64,000 bases of DNA from Candidatus Bathyarchaeota archaeon B24 (GCA_001593865.1 LUCB01000004.1:1-64000), one strand, 5' to 3'; shown: positions 8,781 through 17,106, numbered from the stretch's first letter. Notes: generated from the letters alone by a model not told the origin. Translations and numbers: made by a program.

Positions 8781-8925
8781 ACCAGAGGATTAGTTTATAA
8801 ATCACATAGCCGATGAAGAAAGTCACCTAAGAACGACCCTAGAATGGATGAGTTTATCCTGGGGTATCTGAGGCTGTCTATATTTATTAATACGTTCTAA
8901 GGTTTTACGTATGGAAATAAACATC

Positions 8926-8973
8926 ATATATAAATAATGTCGAGAAATATTTCACATAGTCGTTTAGGAGGAT
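8926..8973 (+). promoter_or_regulatory. Promoter and ribosome binding site of the V4R gene
   Basis: ATATATAAAT at 8926-8935 is a good archaeal TATA box. AGGAGGAT at 8966-8973 is a strong Shine-Dalgarno sequence ending 7 nt before the TTG at 8981, and it decides that start. Another TATA-like TTTATAAAT lies at 8794-8802 in the same 200-bp gap, with no gene obviously attached to it. Confidence 0.6.
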
Positions 8974-8980
8974 AGAAGAA

Positions 8981-9778
8981 TTGGAGTTTAGGCCCTGGTC
9001 TTCCGGAAGGATCATATATATGCCTAACAAAAGACTTGGGGGTTGCGCGATAACTTTTAAACCAGAAGCCTTGCAATCCATAGGCATTTTAGAGCAGATA
9101 ACGGATAAATTGGCTTCGAAGAAAGTGCCAATTCTCCTTCTTAAAACAAGTATTGGGTTAAAAGATGCTGCCGAGGCTCTTATAGTACTCGATTTGACAG
9201 GGTTAGACGTAAACATGGAAGAGATCGCGTCAGAGATCATGAACATTCCATTAGTCACCCATGTAGAAATCTTGGAGCCTGTGACAGAGGGGGTGATGAT
9301 CGATTACGTGCATTTCCCGCCGATGATCATGGGTAAAAGAGCCATACTTATGCGGCGAACGCTCTTCGAGGCCTTTGTCAAACAAGGCTATAAACAATTC
9401 GGTCCCATATACTCGGTTATGCTGTATCATATAGGGTTTCATATAGGTGTCGAGAGCTTTAGAGAACATATCGCGGTTGTTGATGGGAATAAATATCAAG
9501 CGTTAAAGCTTGCTGAAGCAATGTTTAAGCATGCAGGGTTCGGCATCTTAGAAACCAAACTGTCTGTCGAAAAAGGATTAGGGAAGATCAGGGTATACGG
9601 CTCCTTAGAATGTGAGGTATTTAAGGGAGCGGATAAACCATCAAGCCACTTCATACGAGGGATTATATCCGGTTTGGTAGCAACGTTAACCGGTGAGAGA
9701 CGCGAGGTCGAGGAGGTTAAATGCATAGCCACCGGAGACCCTTACTGCGAGTTTTACGCCAAAGAAGTCAGCAAGTAA
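8981..9778 (+). CDS. V4R-domain protein with N-terminal ACT-like domain
   Basis: The 265-residue protein starts at TTG. Residues of about 15-100 look like a small alpha/beta regulatory (ACT-like) domain. Residues of about 115-262 form a V4R (4-vinyl reductase) domain, recognisable by YSVMLYHIGFHIG, GLGKIRVYGSLECEVF and the C-terminal ATGDPYCEF with its conserved GDPxC. V4R domains bind small hydrocarbons or heterocycles and occur in archaeal regulators and in XylR/DmpR-type sensors. There is no DNA-binding domain visible and no close gene partner, since the flanking genes have their own promoters. The ligand is unknown. Confidence 0.82.
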   Translation: MEFRPWSSGRIIYMPNKRLGGCAITFKPEALQSIGILEQITDKLASKKVPILLLKTSIGLKDAAEALIVLDLTGLDVNMEEIASEIMNIPLVTHVEILEPVTEGVMIDYVHFPPMIMGKRAILMRRTLFEAFVKQGYKQFGPIYSVMLYHIGFHIGVESFREHIAVVDGNKYQALKLAEAMFKHAGFGILETKLSVEKGLGKIRVYGSLECEVFKGADKPSSHFIRGIISGLVATLTGERREVEEVKCIATGDPYCEFYAKEVSK

Positions 9779-9834
9779 GGGCTGTTTAACCTCATAGTTT
9801 AAATGAGACTTGTCCGATCTAGTTTTGGAGCTAG

Positions 9835-11613
9835 ATGAATAGATCCGTTCAAGGACTGCTTAAGTTTATTCTAAGCATAAGCTTCTCACTAACTTTGGTC
9901 CTATCTATTCTTAGCTTTGCGGTTCAGACTCCTAGAAGATTTTCCAACCCTCCGATCGCCGGAGATATAGGGTTCTGGAATATAAGCAGGGCGGTGGAAG
10001 AACCGTTAGACCTAGAGTTTTATGAGGAAGAATTTAAGGAGGAATATGGCCGTTTGATAAAGGTTAGGTGGCTGGTGTATACAAGTGAGCGTTACGGAGA
10101 GGCTGAGGTGAGGATAAACGGGTTTATAGCTCAACCAGCAGACCAGACGGAGCCTCTACCGGCTATTCTGATGCTTCATGGGACCAACGGCTCGTCGAAG
10201 GGGTTTCTGGACCAAGCTGTATACATCGCCTCGAGGGGATACGTCGTCATGGCTATAGATGCGCCAGGATGCGGGGAATCCTCTAGAGAACCAGCTTGCA
10301 CGGTTTGGAACATAGTCAACGTATCTGGTGGCCCTAAGGGTGCATACTACTACCACGCTGCTTGGTCGGCTTTAAGGGCTGTAACCGTTTTAACGAGTCT
10401 ACCGGAAGTCGACCCCGACCGGATCGTGGTGGCCGGTGCCTCCATGGGCGGATTGGAAACATATATGGTAGCGGCCGTCGACCCTAGGGTTAAGGCGGCG
10501 ATACCTATAGTGGCCTCTGGAAACTACAGAGAACTCGTGATGGCAGGTAGCTTGGCGAACCTCATGGCTCCGGAGGAATTAGACATAAACTCGGAGGAGG
10601 CCGAGTTGTTATTAAAGTTTCTAGATGTCTACTTTTACGCGGCTGAGCTTGATAAGCCTGTTTTCATGCTCGTCTCCACGAACGATGAGTTCTTCACCCT
10701 GCACGCGATAAACGACACGTTCAACGTGATACCGTATCCCGGTAAGCTCATGAACCTAGCTCCGAACTGGGGTCATTTCGAAGCTTACGATGGATGGATA
10801 GCCGCCGCGACGCTGTGGCTTGATAGCTTATTCAAAGGTGGAGACCCCATACCTGTGCCGAAGGTAAGCTATAGGATTGTGAATTGGAAGCTCGAAGTCG
10901 AGGCGAATTATGCGGAGGGATATACGGCTTCTATCGTCTGGAAAAGCGGATTTCCCGGGAGCTTGTGGGTTAGAAAGCCCATGAGGCTTGAAGACGGAAA
11001 ATGGATCGGTGAGGTGGAACCTAGTCTACCGTCTAAGGTATTCTTCTACGTCGCTTTCGAACGTGAAGGTGTTCAGATCTGTACGAGCCCTGTCTACGAA
11101 ACCCGTTTAACCCCTCCCTATCTACTGCTTCTACTCCTAGTAGTGACTATTATAGGCGTAGTCTACTACAGACGTAGATTATTCGAAGCCGTAGATAGAG
11201 GACATATCGTAGGTCTATCCGGATGGTTGTTGGCAACTCTAGGATTTTTGGGAAACTACATGGCGATACCGGGTAGGACGGAGGTAATGCTTTGGGACCT
11301 CCTTGAACGCTATGGATTGACCGTAGGGTTGAACCCATGGTTTACCGGAACGCTTGTCGTCCTTCTAGCCTTACATTTAACCCTCGCATTTCTAAAGCCT
11401 AGACTATGTATCGTACCGGCTTCCATAAGTCTCATAACGCTCTTATCTATACTAGGAACAATACAGAACCTTGTTTTCAAACGTCTAACGGTGGCACCGG
11501 CGTATGGGGTTTATCTCCTTTTAGCAGCTGTAGTTGTCCATGCAGCTCATCTAGGCTTCGAAACCTTATATAGTAAGCTTAAACAGAAGCTGCTTAACGT
11601 CATCAGGCGGTAG
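9835..11613 (+). CDS. Exported alpha/beta hydrolase (esterase/peptidase-like) with C-terminal membrane domain
   Basis: The 592-residue protein starts with a signal anchor (about residues 8-30). An alpha/beta hydrolase domain spans about 75-345: AILMLHGTNGSSKG (oxyanion region), GASMGG with the nucleophilic Ser, STNDEFF with the likely acid, and NWGHFEAYDG with the His, in the order expected for acetyl-xylan-esterase/dienelactone-hydrolase-like enzymes. A beta-rich segment follows (about 350-425), then four or five membrane helices (about 428-585). The catalytic domain should face outside. The C-terminal membrane domain is unusual for this fold. The end overlaps the convergent ECF gene by 11 bp. 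The substrate is not evident. Confidence 0.82.
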   Translation: MNRSVQGLLKFILSISFSLTLVLSILSFAVQTPRRFSNPPIAGDIGFWNISRAVEEPLDLEFYEEEFKEEYGRLIKVRWLVYTSERYGEAEVRINGFIAQPADQTEPLPAILMLHGTNGSSKGFLDQAVYIASRGYVVMAIDAPGCGESSREPACTVWNIVNVSGGPKGAYYYHAAWSALRAVTVLTSLPEVDPDRIVVAGASMGGLETYMVAAVDPRVKAAIPIVASGNYRELVMAGSLANLMAPEELDINSEEAELLLKFLDVYFYAAELDKPVFMLVSTNDEFFTLHAINDTFNVIPYPGKLMNLAPNWGHFEAYDGWIAAATLWLDSLFKGGDPIPVPKVSYRIVNWKLEVEANYAEGYTASIVWKSGFPGSLWVRKPMRLEDGKWIGEVEPSLPSKVFFYVAFEREGVQICTSPVYETRLTPPYLLLLLLVVTIIGVVYYRRRLFEAVDRGHIVGLSGWLLATLGFLGNYMAIPGRTEVMLWDLLERYGLTVGLNPWFTGTLVVLLALHLTLAFLKPRLCIVPASISLITLLSILGTIQNLVFKRLTVAPAYGVYLLLAAVVVHAAHLGFETLYSKLKQKLLNVIRR

Positions 11614-12259
11614 TTGGGCGGCGTGTTCTTTTGAATAACCCTGGATGAAGTCTCACCATGGTTTTTACTATCAGATAGGATAATAGCACAGATAGGGCTG
11701 AATGTATGACGTTGAATACAGCTGTCAAAGTAAGAGCCATGATCAGTGCATCTGCTGGGGTACCTGCGTTTAACCCTGCAGCCTTCAGCATCATCGAAGC
11801 CAAGTCTAGGAACTCTGGGAAAACCACGACGAGCACTAGGTAGTTGAAGACAGACATCACTACAACTCTTGCGATGGTGCCTAAAACCGTAGAGACCGAT
11901 AGAGCTTTGACGCTGTCCATATAGCTCTTATTCTTTCCACAAAGCCTACGGCCAGCTTCCATACCCAATATGAGGGAGGCTAAAGCAGCGAACTTCATAG
12001 CCGGACCTAGGGGGGTGAACTCACCTATCGGGGTGAGGACTAGCCAGTATACCACGGTGCTTGCCATGCCAGGTTTAAACCCCATAGCTAGATAAGCCAC
12101 CATGCAGGGAACCTCAGCTATCTCGAACTTCAAGTATGTTAAAACCGGAAAGGGAAAAGTCGTGAAGCCCTTTAGAAGGGTCAGTAGGACAGATAACGCA
12201 CCGAATACTATCGTGAACGCCACCTCTAAACTGGATGCCCGCCCAGCCACCTCCCTCAC
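11603..12259 (-). CDS. ECF transporter S component, RibU-like (vitamin uptake)
   Basis: The 218-residue protein has six predicted membrane helices. The segment YLKFEIAEVPCMVAYLAMG followed by GFKPGMAS resembles the riboflavin S component RibU, where helix 1-2 reads K-DFSD-P-L. S components bind a vitamin and dock to a shared EcfT-ATPase module, which is not encoded in this window. The riboflavin/FAD genes ribL and ribK lie 2-4 kb away and support a flavin substrate, but the assignment of substrate is inference. Divergent from the aldo-keto reductase across a gap with a perfect inverted repeat. Confidence 0.75.
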   Translation of the reverse strand: MREVAGRASSLEVAFTIVFGALSVLLTLLKGFTTFPFPVLTYLKFEIAEVPCMVAYLAMGFKPGMASTVVYWLVLTPIGEFTPLGPAMKFAALASLILGMEAGRRLCGKNKSYMDSVKALSVSTVLGTIARVVVMSVFNYLVLVVVFPEFLDLASMMLKAAGLNAGTPADALIMALTLTAVFNVIHSALSVLLSYLIVKTMVRLHPGLFKRTRRPTTA

Positions 12260-12314
12260 CAGACCTTCTTTAGAAATAAGGATCCTTAATTAAGTTTTAC
12301 CCAAAAAGTTCATT

Positions 12315-12332
12315 TTACTCAAAATTGAGTAA
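12315..12332. promoter_or_regulatory. 18-bp inverted repeat, candidate operator
   Basis: TTACTCAA-AA-TTGAGTAA is a perfect 8-bp inverted repeat with a 2-bp centre. It lies in the 129-bp divergent gap between the RibU-like gene (start 12259) and the aldo-keto reductase (start 12389). The position suits a dimeric repressor or activator acting on both genes. The cognate regulator is not identified. Confidence 0.5.
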
Positions 12333-12388
12333 TTTTCGAGGGAAAGTTAATTAGATAACGCGTCACCTCTCTCTATCGGTGCATCAGT

Positions 12389-13147
12389 ATGCGCATGGTT
12401 CTTCTGGGAGATACAGGGCTTAAAGTTTCTCGCTTATGTATAGGTACAGATTACTCAGAGGTTTACGGCTCTCCGGAGGGAGAGGGGGTTCAGATATTTT
12501 TAGAGGGGTTTAAACAGGGAGTAAATTTTTGGGATACAGCTGAGAGCTACGGCTCTTATCCGGCTATGCGGGCCGCCCTCAAACAGATAGATAGGGAGGA
12601 GGTCGTCATAACGGGTAAAAGCTATGGAGTGGATAGACGTGAAGTCGAAAGAGACCTCGAAGACGCTCTACGAGATATAGGGACGACTTACATAGATATT
12701 TTCATGCTTCATGCTGTCGACAGCATGGAAGATTTTAGGAGAAGACGGGATGCATTAGATTTCCTACTCGAGGTGAAGAGGCGGGGTGTTATCAAAGCCG
12801 TAGGTGTTTCAACCCATTCGGCTCGAGTTGCATGGTCCATGGCCGAAATACCCGAGATAGATGTCGTCTTAACAGTTCTGAACATCAGGGGGCTTAGACT
12901 CACCGATGGAGACCTGGACCTTGCGAAATCGGCTGTCAGAAGACTCTATGAGGCTGGTAAAGGAGTGTACTTGATGAAGGTTCTGGCTAGAGGTAGGCTC
13001 GCGGATATTTATGAGGAGGCTCTCAGGTATGTTTTTAGGATACCGTATGTGCACTCGATATCTGTTGGGATAAAGAGCCTAAACGAGCTTAGAGAAGCTG
13101 TCCGTATAGCCAACGAGGCTACACCTGAGCTGAATAATCGTCGGTAA
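12389..13147 (+). CDS. Aldo/keto reductase
   Basis: The 252-residue protein is slightly short for the family. The AKR catalytic tetrad is visible: Asp and Tyr in FWDTAESYG (about 50-58), Lys in VITGKSYG (about 72-76) and His in IFMLHAVD (about 108). An NADPH-binding C-terminal half ends in SISVGIKSLNELREAV. The family reduces aldehydes and ketones with NADPH; the substrate cannot be told. It lacks the C-terminal ferredoxin-like Cys motif of many archaeal AKRs. It is probably the first gene of a run with the small gene at 13165. Confidence 0.88.
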   Translation: MRMVLLGDTGLKVSRLCIGTDYSEVYGSPEGEGVQIFLEGFKQGVNFWDTAESYGSYPAMRAALKQIDREEVVITGKSYGVDRREVERDLEDALRDIGTTYIDIFMLHAVDSMEDFRRRRDALDFLLEVKRRGVIKAVGVSTHSARVAWSMAEIPEIDVVLTVLNIRGLRLTDGDLDLAKSAVRRLYEAGKGVYLMKVLARGRLADIYEEALRYVFRIPYVHSISVGIKSLNELREAVRIANEATPELNNRR

Positions 13148-13164
13148 GTCGGGGTCTCGTCTCT

Positions 13165-13431
13165 ATGATGGCTAAGTATTTGCTACGGGTATGTATGCCG
13201 GCGAGAGATTGGCCTAGAGTAACAGACGTGTTAGCTAGTATAGAGAATGCCCGAACCCTAAGCCACACCGTGAACATATGTTTTCCAGAGAGGCCTGACT
13301 TAGCCGTCGTAGAAACCGTTATGATCCTTGAATGCGAGCCTAGATATGCCTTAGAAGTAAGAAAGGAACTCTCTAGAAGAACTAGAGGGACCATAGGGTT
13401 CTACGCGATCTACCGAATCAGGAAACCGTAG
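13165..13431 (+). CDS. Small hypothetical protein, 88 residues (possible ferredoxin-like fold)
   Basis: I do not recognise the family. The pattern of strands and helices (AKYLLRVCMP, a helix with WPRVTDVLASIENA, LAVVETVMILECEP, a helix with ALEVRKELSRR, IGFYAIYRI) fits a beta-alpha-beta ferredoxin-like or ACT-like fold. It lies 18 bp after the aldo-keto reductase and 54 bp before dphB. Start could be ATG 13165 or ATG 13168. Two Cys residues are not spaced as a cluster motif. Confidence 0.65.
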   Translation: MMAKYLLRVCMPARDWPRVTDVLASIENARTLSHTVNICFPERPDLAVVETVMILECEPRYALEVRKELSRRTRGTIGFYAIYRIRKP

Positions 13432-13484
13432 AGAACTCTACGAACCATCGTCGCAACCCTAGGGGTAAAAGGATAAAGAGGTGT

Positions 13485-14588
13485 ATGTACAGTCTTCCAC
13501 TTGTGGGAGAGGGCGAACTTATATTCGTAGGGTTTGGTTTAGGCGACCTGGGACTGACGGTTAAAGGCCTTGAGATGGTCAAAAATGCCGATAGGGTCTA
13601 CGTGGAGACATACACGAACTACACACCAGATTGGGTCGTCGAAAGACTTGAGGAGCTATCGGGCCGACGGTTCGAGAGAGTTTCTAGGAAAGAACTTGAA
13701 GAATTGGGTGGAGCTGCGTTGCTGGAGACCGCGTCGGATTCCAGAGTAGTTTTCTTGGTTCCAGGGGACCCATTCATGGCCACGACCCACATAGCCTTGA
13801 GGATAGAGGCCGAGAAGAAGGGTATAAAGACACGGGTTGTGAACTCGTCATCCATCGTAGCGGCCGCTGCAGGGGCCTGTGGGCTTCAGATCTACAAGTT
13901 CGGGGAATCCGCGACCGTCGTTTTCCCAGATGGCGGTACGGTATCTATGAAGCCTTACGATACCGTGCTTAAGAACCTTGAACGTGGATTACATACGCTT
14001 CTCCTACTCGACTATAGGGCTGAAGAAGACCGTGCTATGACCGTAAACTATGCTTTGAGGCTGTTACGGAGTCTCGAGAAGATTAGAGGAATGGGAGTTT
14101 TCAGCGACGATAGGCTTGTAGTAGGATTGGCCAGGCTAGGTTACGAGAACTGCAAGGTTAAAGGAGGCCCTCTAAAGGATATTTTAAACGAGGATTTTGG
14201 AGAGCCGCCTCACTGTATCGTGATCCCGGGTAGCCTCCACTTCGTGGAGGTCGAGGCTCTAAAGATATTGGCAGATGTCGAGGAAACCCCTTCTAAGAGA
14301 GGAGTCGGTGCTAGGAGCTACATACCTTTAGATAGGCTTAACCGGTACATATCTGGTGTTGAAAAGGTTTTTAGGGATATCCGTCTCCTAGAATCATCTA
14401 GGTTGGTCGATAGAAGAGATGTAGATAAAGCCTTGGACTGGGCGAGAAGCTACTATGAGGATTCGCGGGCTTTCAGGGATAGGGGAGATCTGGTCAGTAG
14501 CCTCGTGGCGGTGGCCTATTGCGAGGGGATACTCGAGGGCTTGAGACTTCTGAACCTTGTGGAGTTTAAGTGGGAGGGGGAGGTCTGA
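13485..14588 (+). CDS. dphB: Diphthine synthase fused to a DUF357 domain
   Basis: Residues 1 to about 268 are a complete DphB, the SAM-dependent methylase that trimethylates the modified His of elongation factor 2. It shows the tetrapyrrole-methylase signatures LIFVGFGLGDLGLTVKG, VFLVPGDPFMATTH, and the C-terminal IVIPGSLHFVEVEAL. After a linker, residues of about 280-365 match DUF357: PLDRLNRYISGVEKVF then ARSYYEDSRAF, GDLVSS and AYCEGILEGLRLL. DphB is normally about 260 residues, so this is a fusion, with no frame break. DUF357 genes are often next to dphB and archaeal FAD synthase. The stop overlaps ribL (TGATG). Confidence 0.9.
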   Translation: MYSLPLVGEGELIFVGFGLGDLGLTVKGLEMVKNADRVYVETYTNYTPDWVVERLEELSGRRFERVSRKELEELGGAALLETASDSRVVFLVPGDPFMATTHIALRIEAEKKGIKTRVVNSSSIVAAAAGACGLQIYKFGESATVVFPDGGTVSMKPYDTVLKNLERGLHTLLLLDYRAEEDRAMTVNYALRLLRSLEKIRGMGVFSDDRLVVGLARLGYENCKVKGGPLKDILNEDFGEPPHCIVIPGSLHFVEVEALKILADVEETPSKRGVGARSYIPLDRLNRYISGVEKVFRDIRLLESSRLVDRRDVDKALDWARSYYEDSRAFRDRGDLVSSLVAVAYCEGILEGLRLLNLVEFKWEGEV

Positions 14589-15034
14589 TGGGTAAGACCG
14601 TTCTCGTGGGGGGTGTTTTTGACATACTTCACCCAGGTCATGTCGAGCTTCTCAGGAGGGCTAAGTCTCTAGCCGGTAGAGACGGTAAGCTCATCGTTCT
14701 CGTAGCGAGAGACTCAACTGTCGAGAGAACTGAGGGAAGAAGACCTGTGATGCCTGAAGAAGCCAGGAGATTCATTCTAGAGAACCTTAAACCGGTCGAT
14801 GAGGCGATATTGGGTTTAGAACCTCCTTCCGTCGATGGGGTTTTAGCGATCGTTAAGCCGGATATAGTGGTTCTAGGATATGATCAAGATCGCTTAGAGA
14901 AAAAGGTGAGAGAGGCTGCTAAACGGCTCGGGTTAAAAATCGAGATAGTCCGGGTGAAAAAGTTCAACAAATATATGCCCAACAGCTCCTCAGATATTAA
15001 ACGTCTCATAGCCATACGTTATACGGGGAGGTAG
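14588..15034 (+). CDS. ribL: Archaeal FAD synthase RibL (nucleotidyltransferase)
   Basis: RibL adenylylates FMN to FAD. The 148-residue protein has the nucleotidyltransferase HxGH motif in GGVFDILHPGH (about 7-17), LVARDSTVERTEGRRPVMPEEAR, and the family C-terminal SSSDIKR (ISSTRIR-like) motif. I take ATG 14588, which overlaps the dphB stop as TGATG, over an earlier in-frame GTG because the protein then begins right at the first strand. Directly followed by ribK, giving both steps from riboflavin to FAD in one operon. Confidence 0.9.
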   Translation: MGKTVLVGGVFDILHPGHVELLRRAKSLAGRDGKLIVLVARDSTVERTEGRRPVMPEEARRFILENLKPVDEAILGLEPPSVDGVLAIVKPDIVVLGYDQDRLEKKVREAAKRLGLKIEIVRVKKFNKYMPNSSSDIKRLIAIRYTGR

Positions 15035-15036
15035 TT

Positions 15037-15717
15037 TTGGAGAAGAGACAGGTCTTCTGGAGGTATCTTCCTCTGGTCTTGAAACTTATAGAGATGGGGG
15101 CTTGGAGAGACTGGGTATATACGACGACCGTCGACTTAGCCTCCAAGACGAGACTTCCCCAGCAGACAGTTTCAAGAGCGTTAAAGACCCTTGAAAATGC
15201 AGCGTTCATCGAGAGGAGAAAAACCGGGAGAGGGGTCAGGGTTAGACTCACCGAGAAGTGTCTCGGCGCTTTGAGACCGGTTTACGAAAGACTTCTACCG
15301 GTCTTCGAGGAATTTAAAACGTTAAGGTTTTCAGGTATCGTCACCAGTGGGTTTGGAGATGGTGTACATTACGTTCAAGTCTACATGGAGAGGTTTGAGG
15401 AGAAGCTGGGTTTTAGACCGTATCCTGGGACGCTTAACTTGAGGATAGTCGATAGGGAAGACCTTAAAACCGTTTTCACGATAAGGGGTTTACCGGCTTT
15501 GAGGATAGATGCTTTCAAGAGAGGGGGGAGAATCTATGGGGCTGTAAGCTGCTATAGAGCTCTTATAGGAGATGTCATAGAGGGGGCTATAGTAGTGCCT
15601 GAGAGGACACATTATGGGCCAGATATAGTCGAGCTTATAGCCCCGGAAAGCATCAGGGAGAAGCTGGGTTTAAAGGACGGCGATAAAGTCTCTGTCGAGG
15701 TAAGGGTTGACGTTTGA
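15037..15717 (+). CDS. ribK: CTP-dependent riboflavin kinase with winged-helix domain
   Basis: RibK makes FMN from riboflavin using CTP and is found only in archaea. Residues of about 10-85 are a winged-helix DNA-binding domain (TRLPQQTVSRALKTLENAAF). Residues of about 95-226 are the cradle-loop kinase domain with SGFGDGVHYVQVY, PYPGTLNLRI and a C-terminal strand region GLKDGDKVSVEV. The wHTH suggests it also represses flavin genes, as RibR-type proteins are proposed to do. TTG start, 2 bp after ribL. The end overlaps nfi by 4 bp. Confidence 0.9.
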   Translation: MEKRQVFWRYLPLVLKLIEMGAWRDWVYTTTVDLASKTRLPQQTVSRALKTLENAAFIERRKTGRGVRVRLTEKCLGALRPVYERLLPVFEEFKTLRFSGIVTSGFGDGVHYVQVYMERFEEKLGFRPYPGTLNLRIVDREDLKTVFTIRGLPALRIDAFKRGGRIYGAVSCYRALIGDVIEGAIVVPERTHYGPDIVELIAPESIREKLGLKDGDKVSVEVRVDV

Positions 15718-16376
15718 CCACGACGCTACCCATCGAGAGACTTAGGAATCTTCAGAAAAATATAGCTACGAAGACCATCACAGAAGACTTCTTCGAGAGA
15801 CCTCTTCGCAGAGTCGCGGGTGCAGATGTTGCTTACAGCAATTCTAAGGCCTATGCGGCTATAGTCATCACGGAGCTACCAAGCTTCAAAGTAGTAGAAG
15901 AGACTGTCTACGTCGGTAGGCCTCCAATACCTTACATACCAGGCTTATTAGCGTTCAGAGAAGGCCCACTTATCCTGAAGACCTTAAAGAACGTTAGAAA
16001 CAGATTCCAAGTTCTTTTAATCAACGGACATGGGATAGCTCACCCTCTTAGATGTGGATTGGCTACCTATGTAGGTGTCTTAGCAGGTAAACCCACAGTC
16101 GGAGTCGCTGGGAAATTATTAATAGGCCGTGTACTCCAACAGCCTAAGAAACCTTTGGAGTATACACCTATACAGTTCGAGGGGAACGTTGTGGGATACT
16201 GTCTTAAGCCTAGGGGGCGTGGTAAACCTATATACGTGTCTCCGGGGCATCTCGTGTCGCTCGATGGAGCTTTAGACGTAGCTATAGCTTCTCTCGGCCG
16301 TTATAGAATGCCAGAGCCCCTCAGACTAGCCCATCTAGCCGCTAACCAAGCTAGACGATCCGACCATAGAGGATAG
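15714..16376 (+). CDS. nfi: Endonuclease V (deoxyinosine endonuclease)
   Basis: EndoV nicks DNA near deoxyinosine or cleaves inosine RNA. The 220-residue protein has the family motifs AGADVAYS (first metal Asp), YIPGLLAFREGP (metal Glu), and GHGIAHPLRCGLATYVGV plus KPTVGVAGKLL. One point is odd: the position normally Asp in VDGxG (D110 of the Thermotoga enzyme) is Asn104 here (codon AAC at 16023-16025). That Asp binds the catalytic metal, so activity may be changed. The TTG start overlaps the ribK stop, so it is part of the dphB-ribL-ribK operon. Confidence 0.9.
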   Translation: MTTTLPIERLRNLQKNIATKTITEDFFERPLRRVAGADVAYSNSKAYAAIVITELPSFKVVEETVYVGRPPIPYIPGLLAFREGPLILKTLKNVRNRFQVLLINGHGIAHPLRCGLATYVGVLAGKPTVGVAGKLLIGRVLQQPKKPLEYTPIQFEGNVVGYCLKPRGRGKPIYVSPGHLVSLDGALDVAIASLGRYRMPEPLRLAHLAANQARRSDHRG

Positions 16377-16395
16377 AGAGGGAGCTTTGACGACA

Positions 16396-17043
16396 TTAAC
16401 CTATGTGAGTACTTCTTAATACCTCTTCAAGCCTCCTTATGGCATTTTCAAGACTTCGTCTTCTAATTTCGATGATAAGCTCTCCTCTAGTGGCTTCGAT
16501 GACCCGTCTAACCCTATCTAGCCTAGCCCTCAGGCCCACGGACGCGGCATATGGAGAATCTATCTTCATAGATTCGTCGTAGATCGTATCCATCAGCTTC
16601 AGGAGACGTTCAGCTTCCTCGACTTCCCCCAGCCTTATGTTTTCGAGAATAAGCCGTCTGAGTTCTCCGACCATGTCGAGCAGACCGAGAACGTAAGGTA
16701 TAGGAGGTGAGGATAGCTCCTCCCAGCTCGGTATCCTACCTTCGCATAAGTAAGTTAGCAACGCCTTCGCTTCGCAGTATTCCTGATAAGCAGTTGCTAT
16801 AGAGCCTGAATAGTCGAATTCCTCATGTAGCTTTCGAAGCTTCAACAGCTTCGAGAGTAGAGGAGTGAACTCCTCAGCCTTAACTCTAGCCTCCTCAAGA
16901 AGCCCTCTATGAATCAGGCTTAGAACGGTCTTAGAAAGCCTCACTATACTTCTGACGCATTCTTGGATCAGGTCGCGGACCTCGTCCTTCTCGGCTAAAA
17001 CATCCCTAAGACTAGAAAAAACCTCTTCTAGATAGCCCATCAA
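16396..17043 (-). CDS. Translin-family protein
   Basis: The 215-residue all-helical protein matches archaeal translin: LSLIHRGLLEEARVKAEE, the EYCEAKALLTYLCEG helix, the IPSWEELSSPPIPYVLGLLDMVGELRR segment and the C-terminal ASVGLRARLDRVRRVIEATRGEL. Translin and TRAX form octameric RNA-binding or RNase complexes (C3PO in eukaryotes), and archaeal members bind or cleave single-stranded RNA. I could not assign catalytic acidic residues with confidence. It stands alone, divergent from CDC48. Confidence 0.85.
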   Translation of the reverse strand: MMGYLEEVFSSLRDVLAEKDEVRDLIQECVRSIVRLSKTVLSLIHRGLLEEARVKAEEFTPLLSKLLKLRKLHEEFDYSGSIATAYQEYCEAKALLTYLCEGRIPSWEELSSPPIPYVLGLLDMVGELRRLILENIRLGEVEEAERLLKLMDTIYDESMKIDSPYAASVGLRARLDRVRRVIEATRGELIIEIRRRSLENAIRRLEEVLRSTHIG

Positions 17044-17106
17044 ACAATTTTAAATCGAATTTAGTATTTAAGAACAGGACCTTTCACTGAAGTCGCAGCT
17101 CTACCC

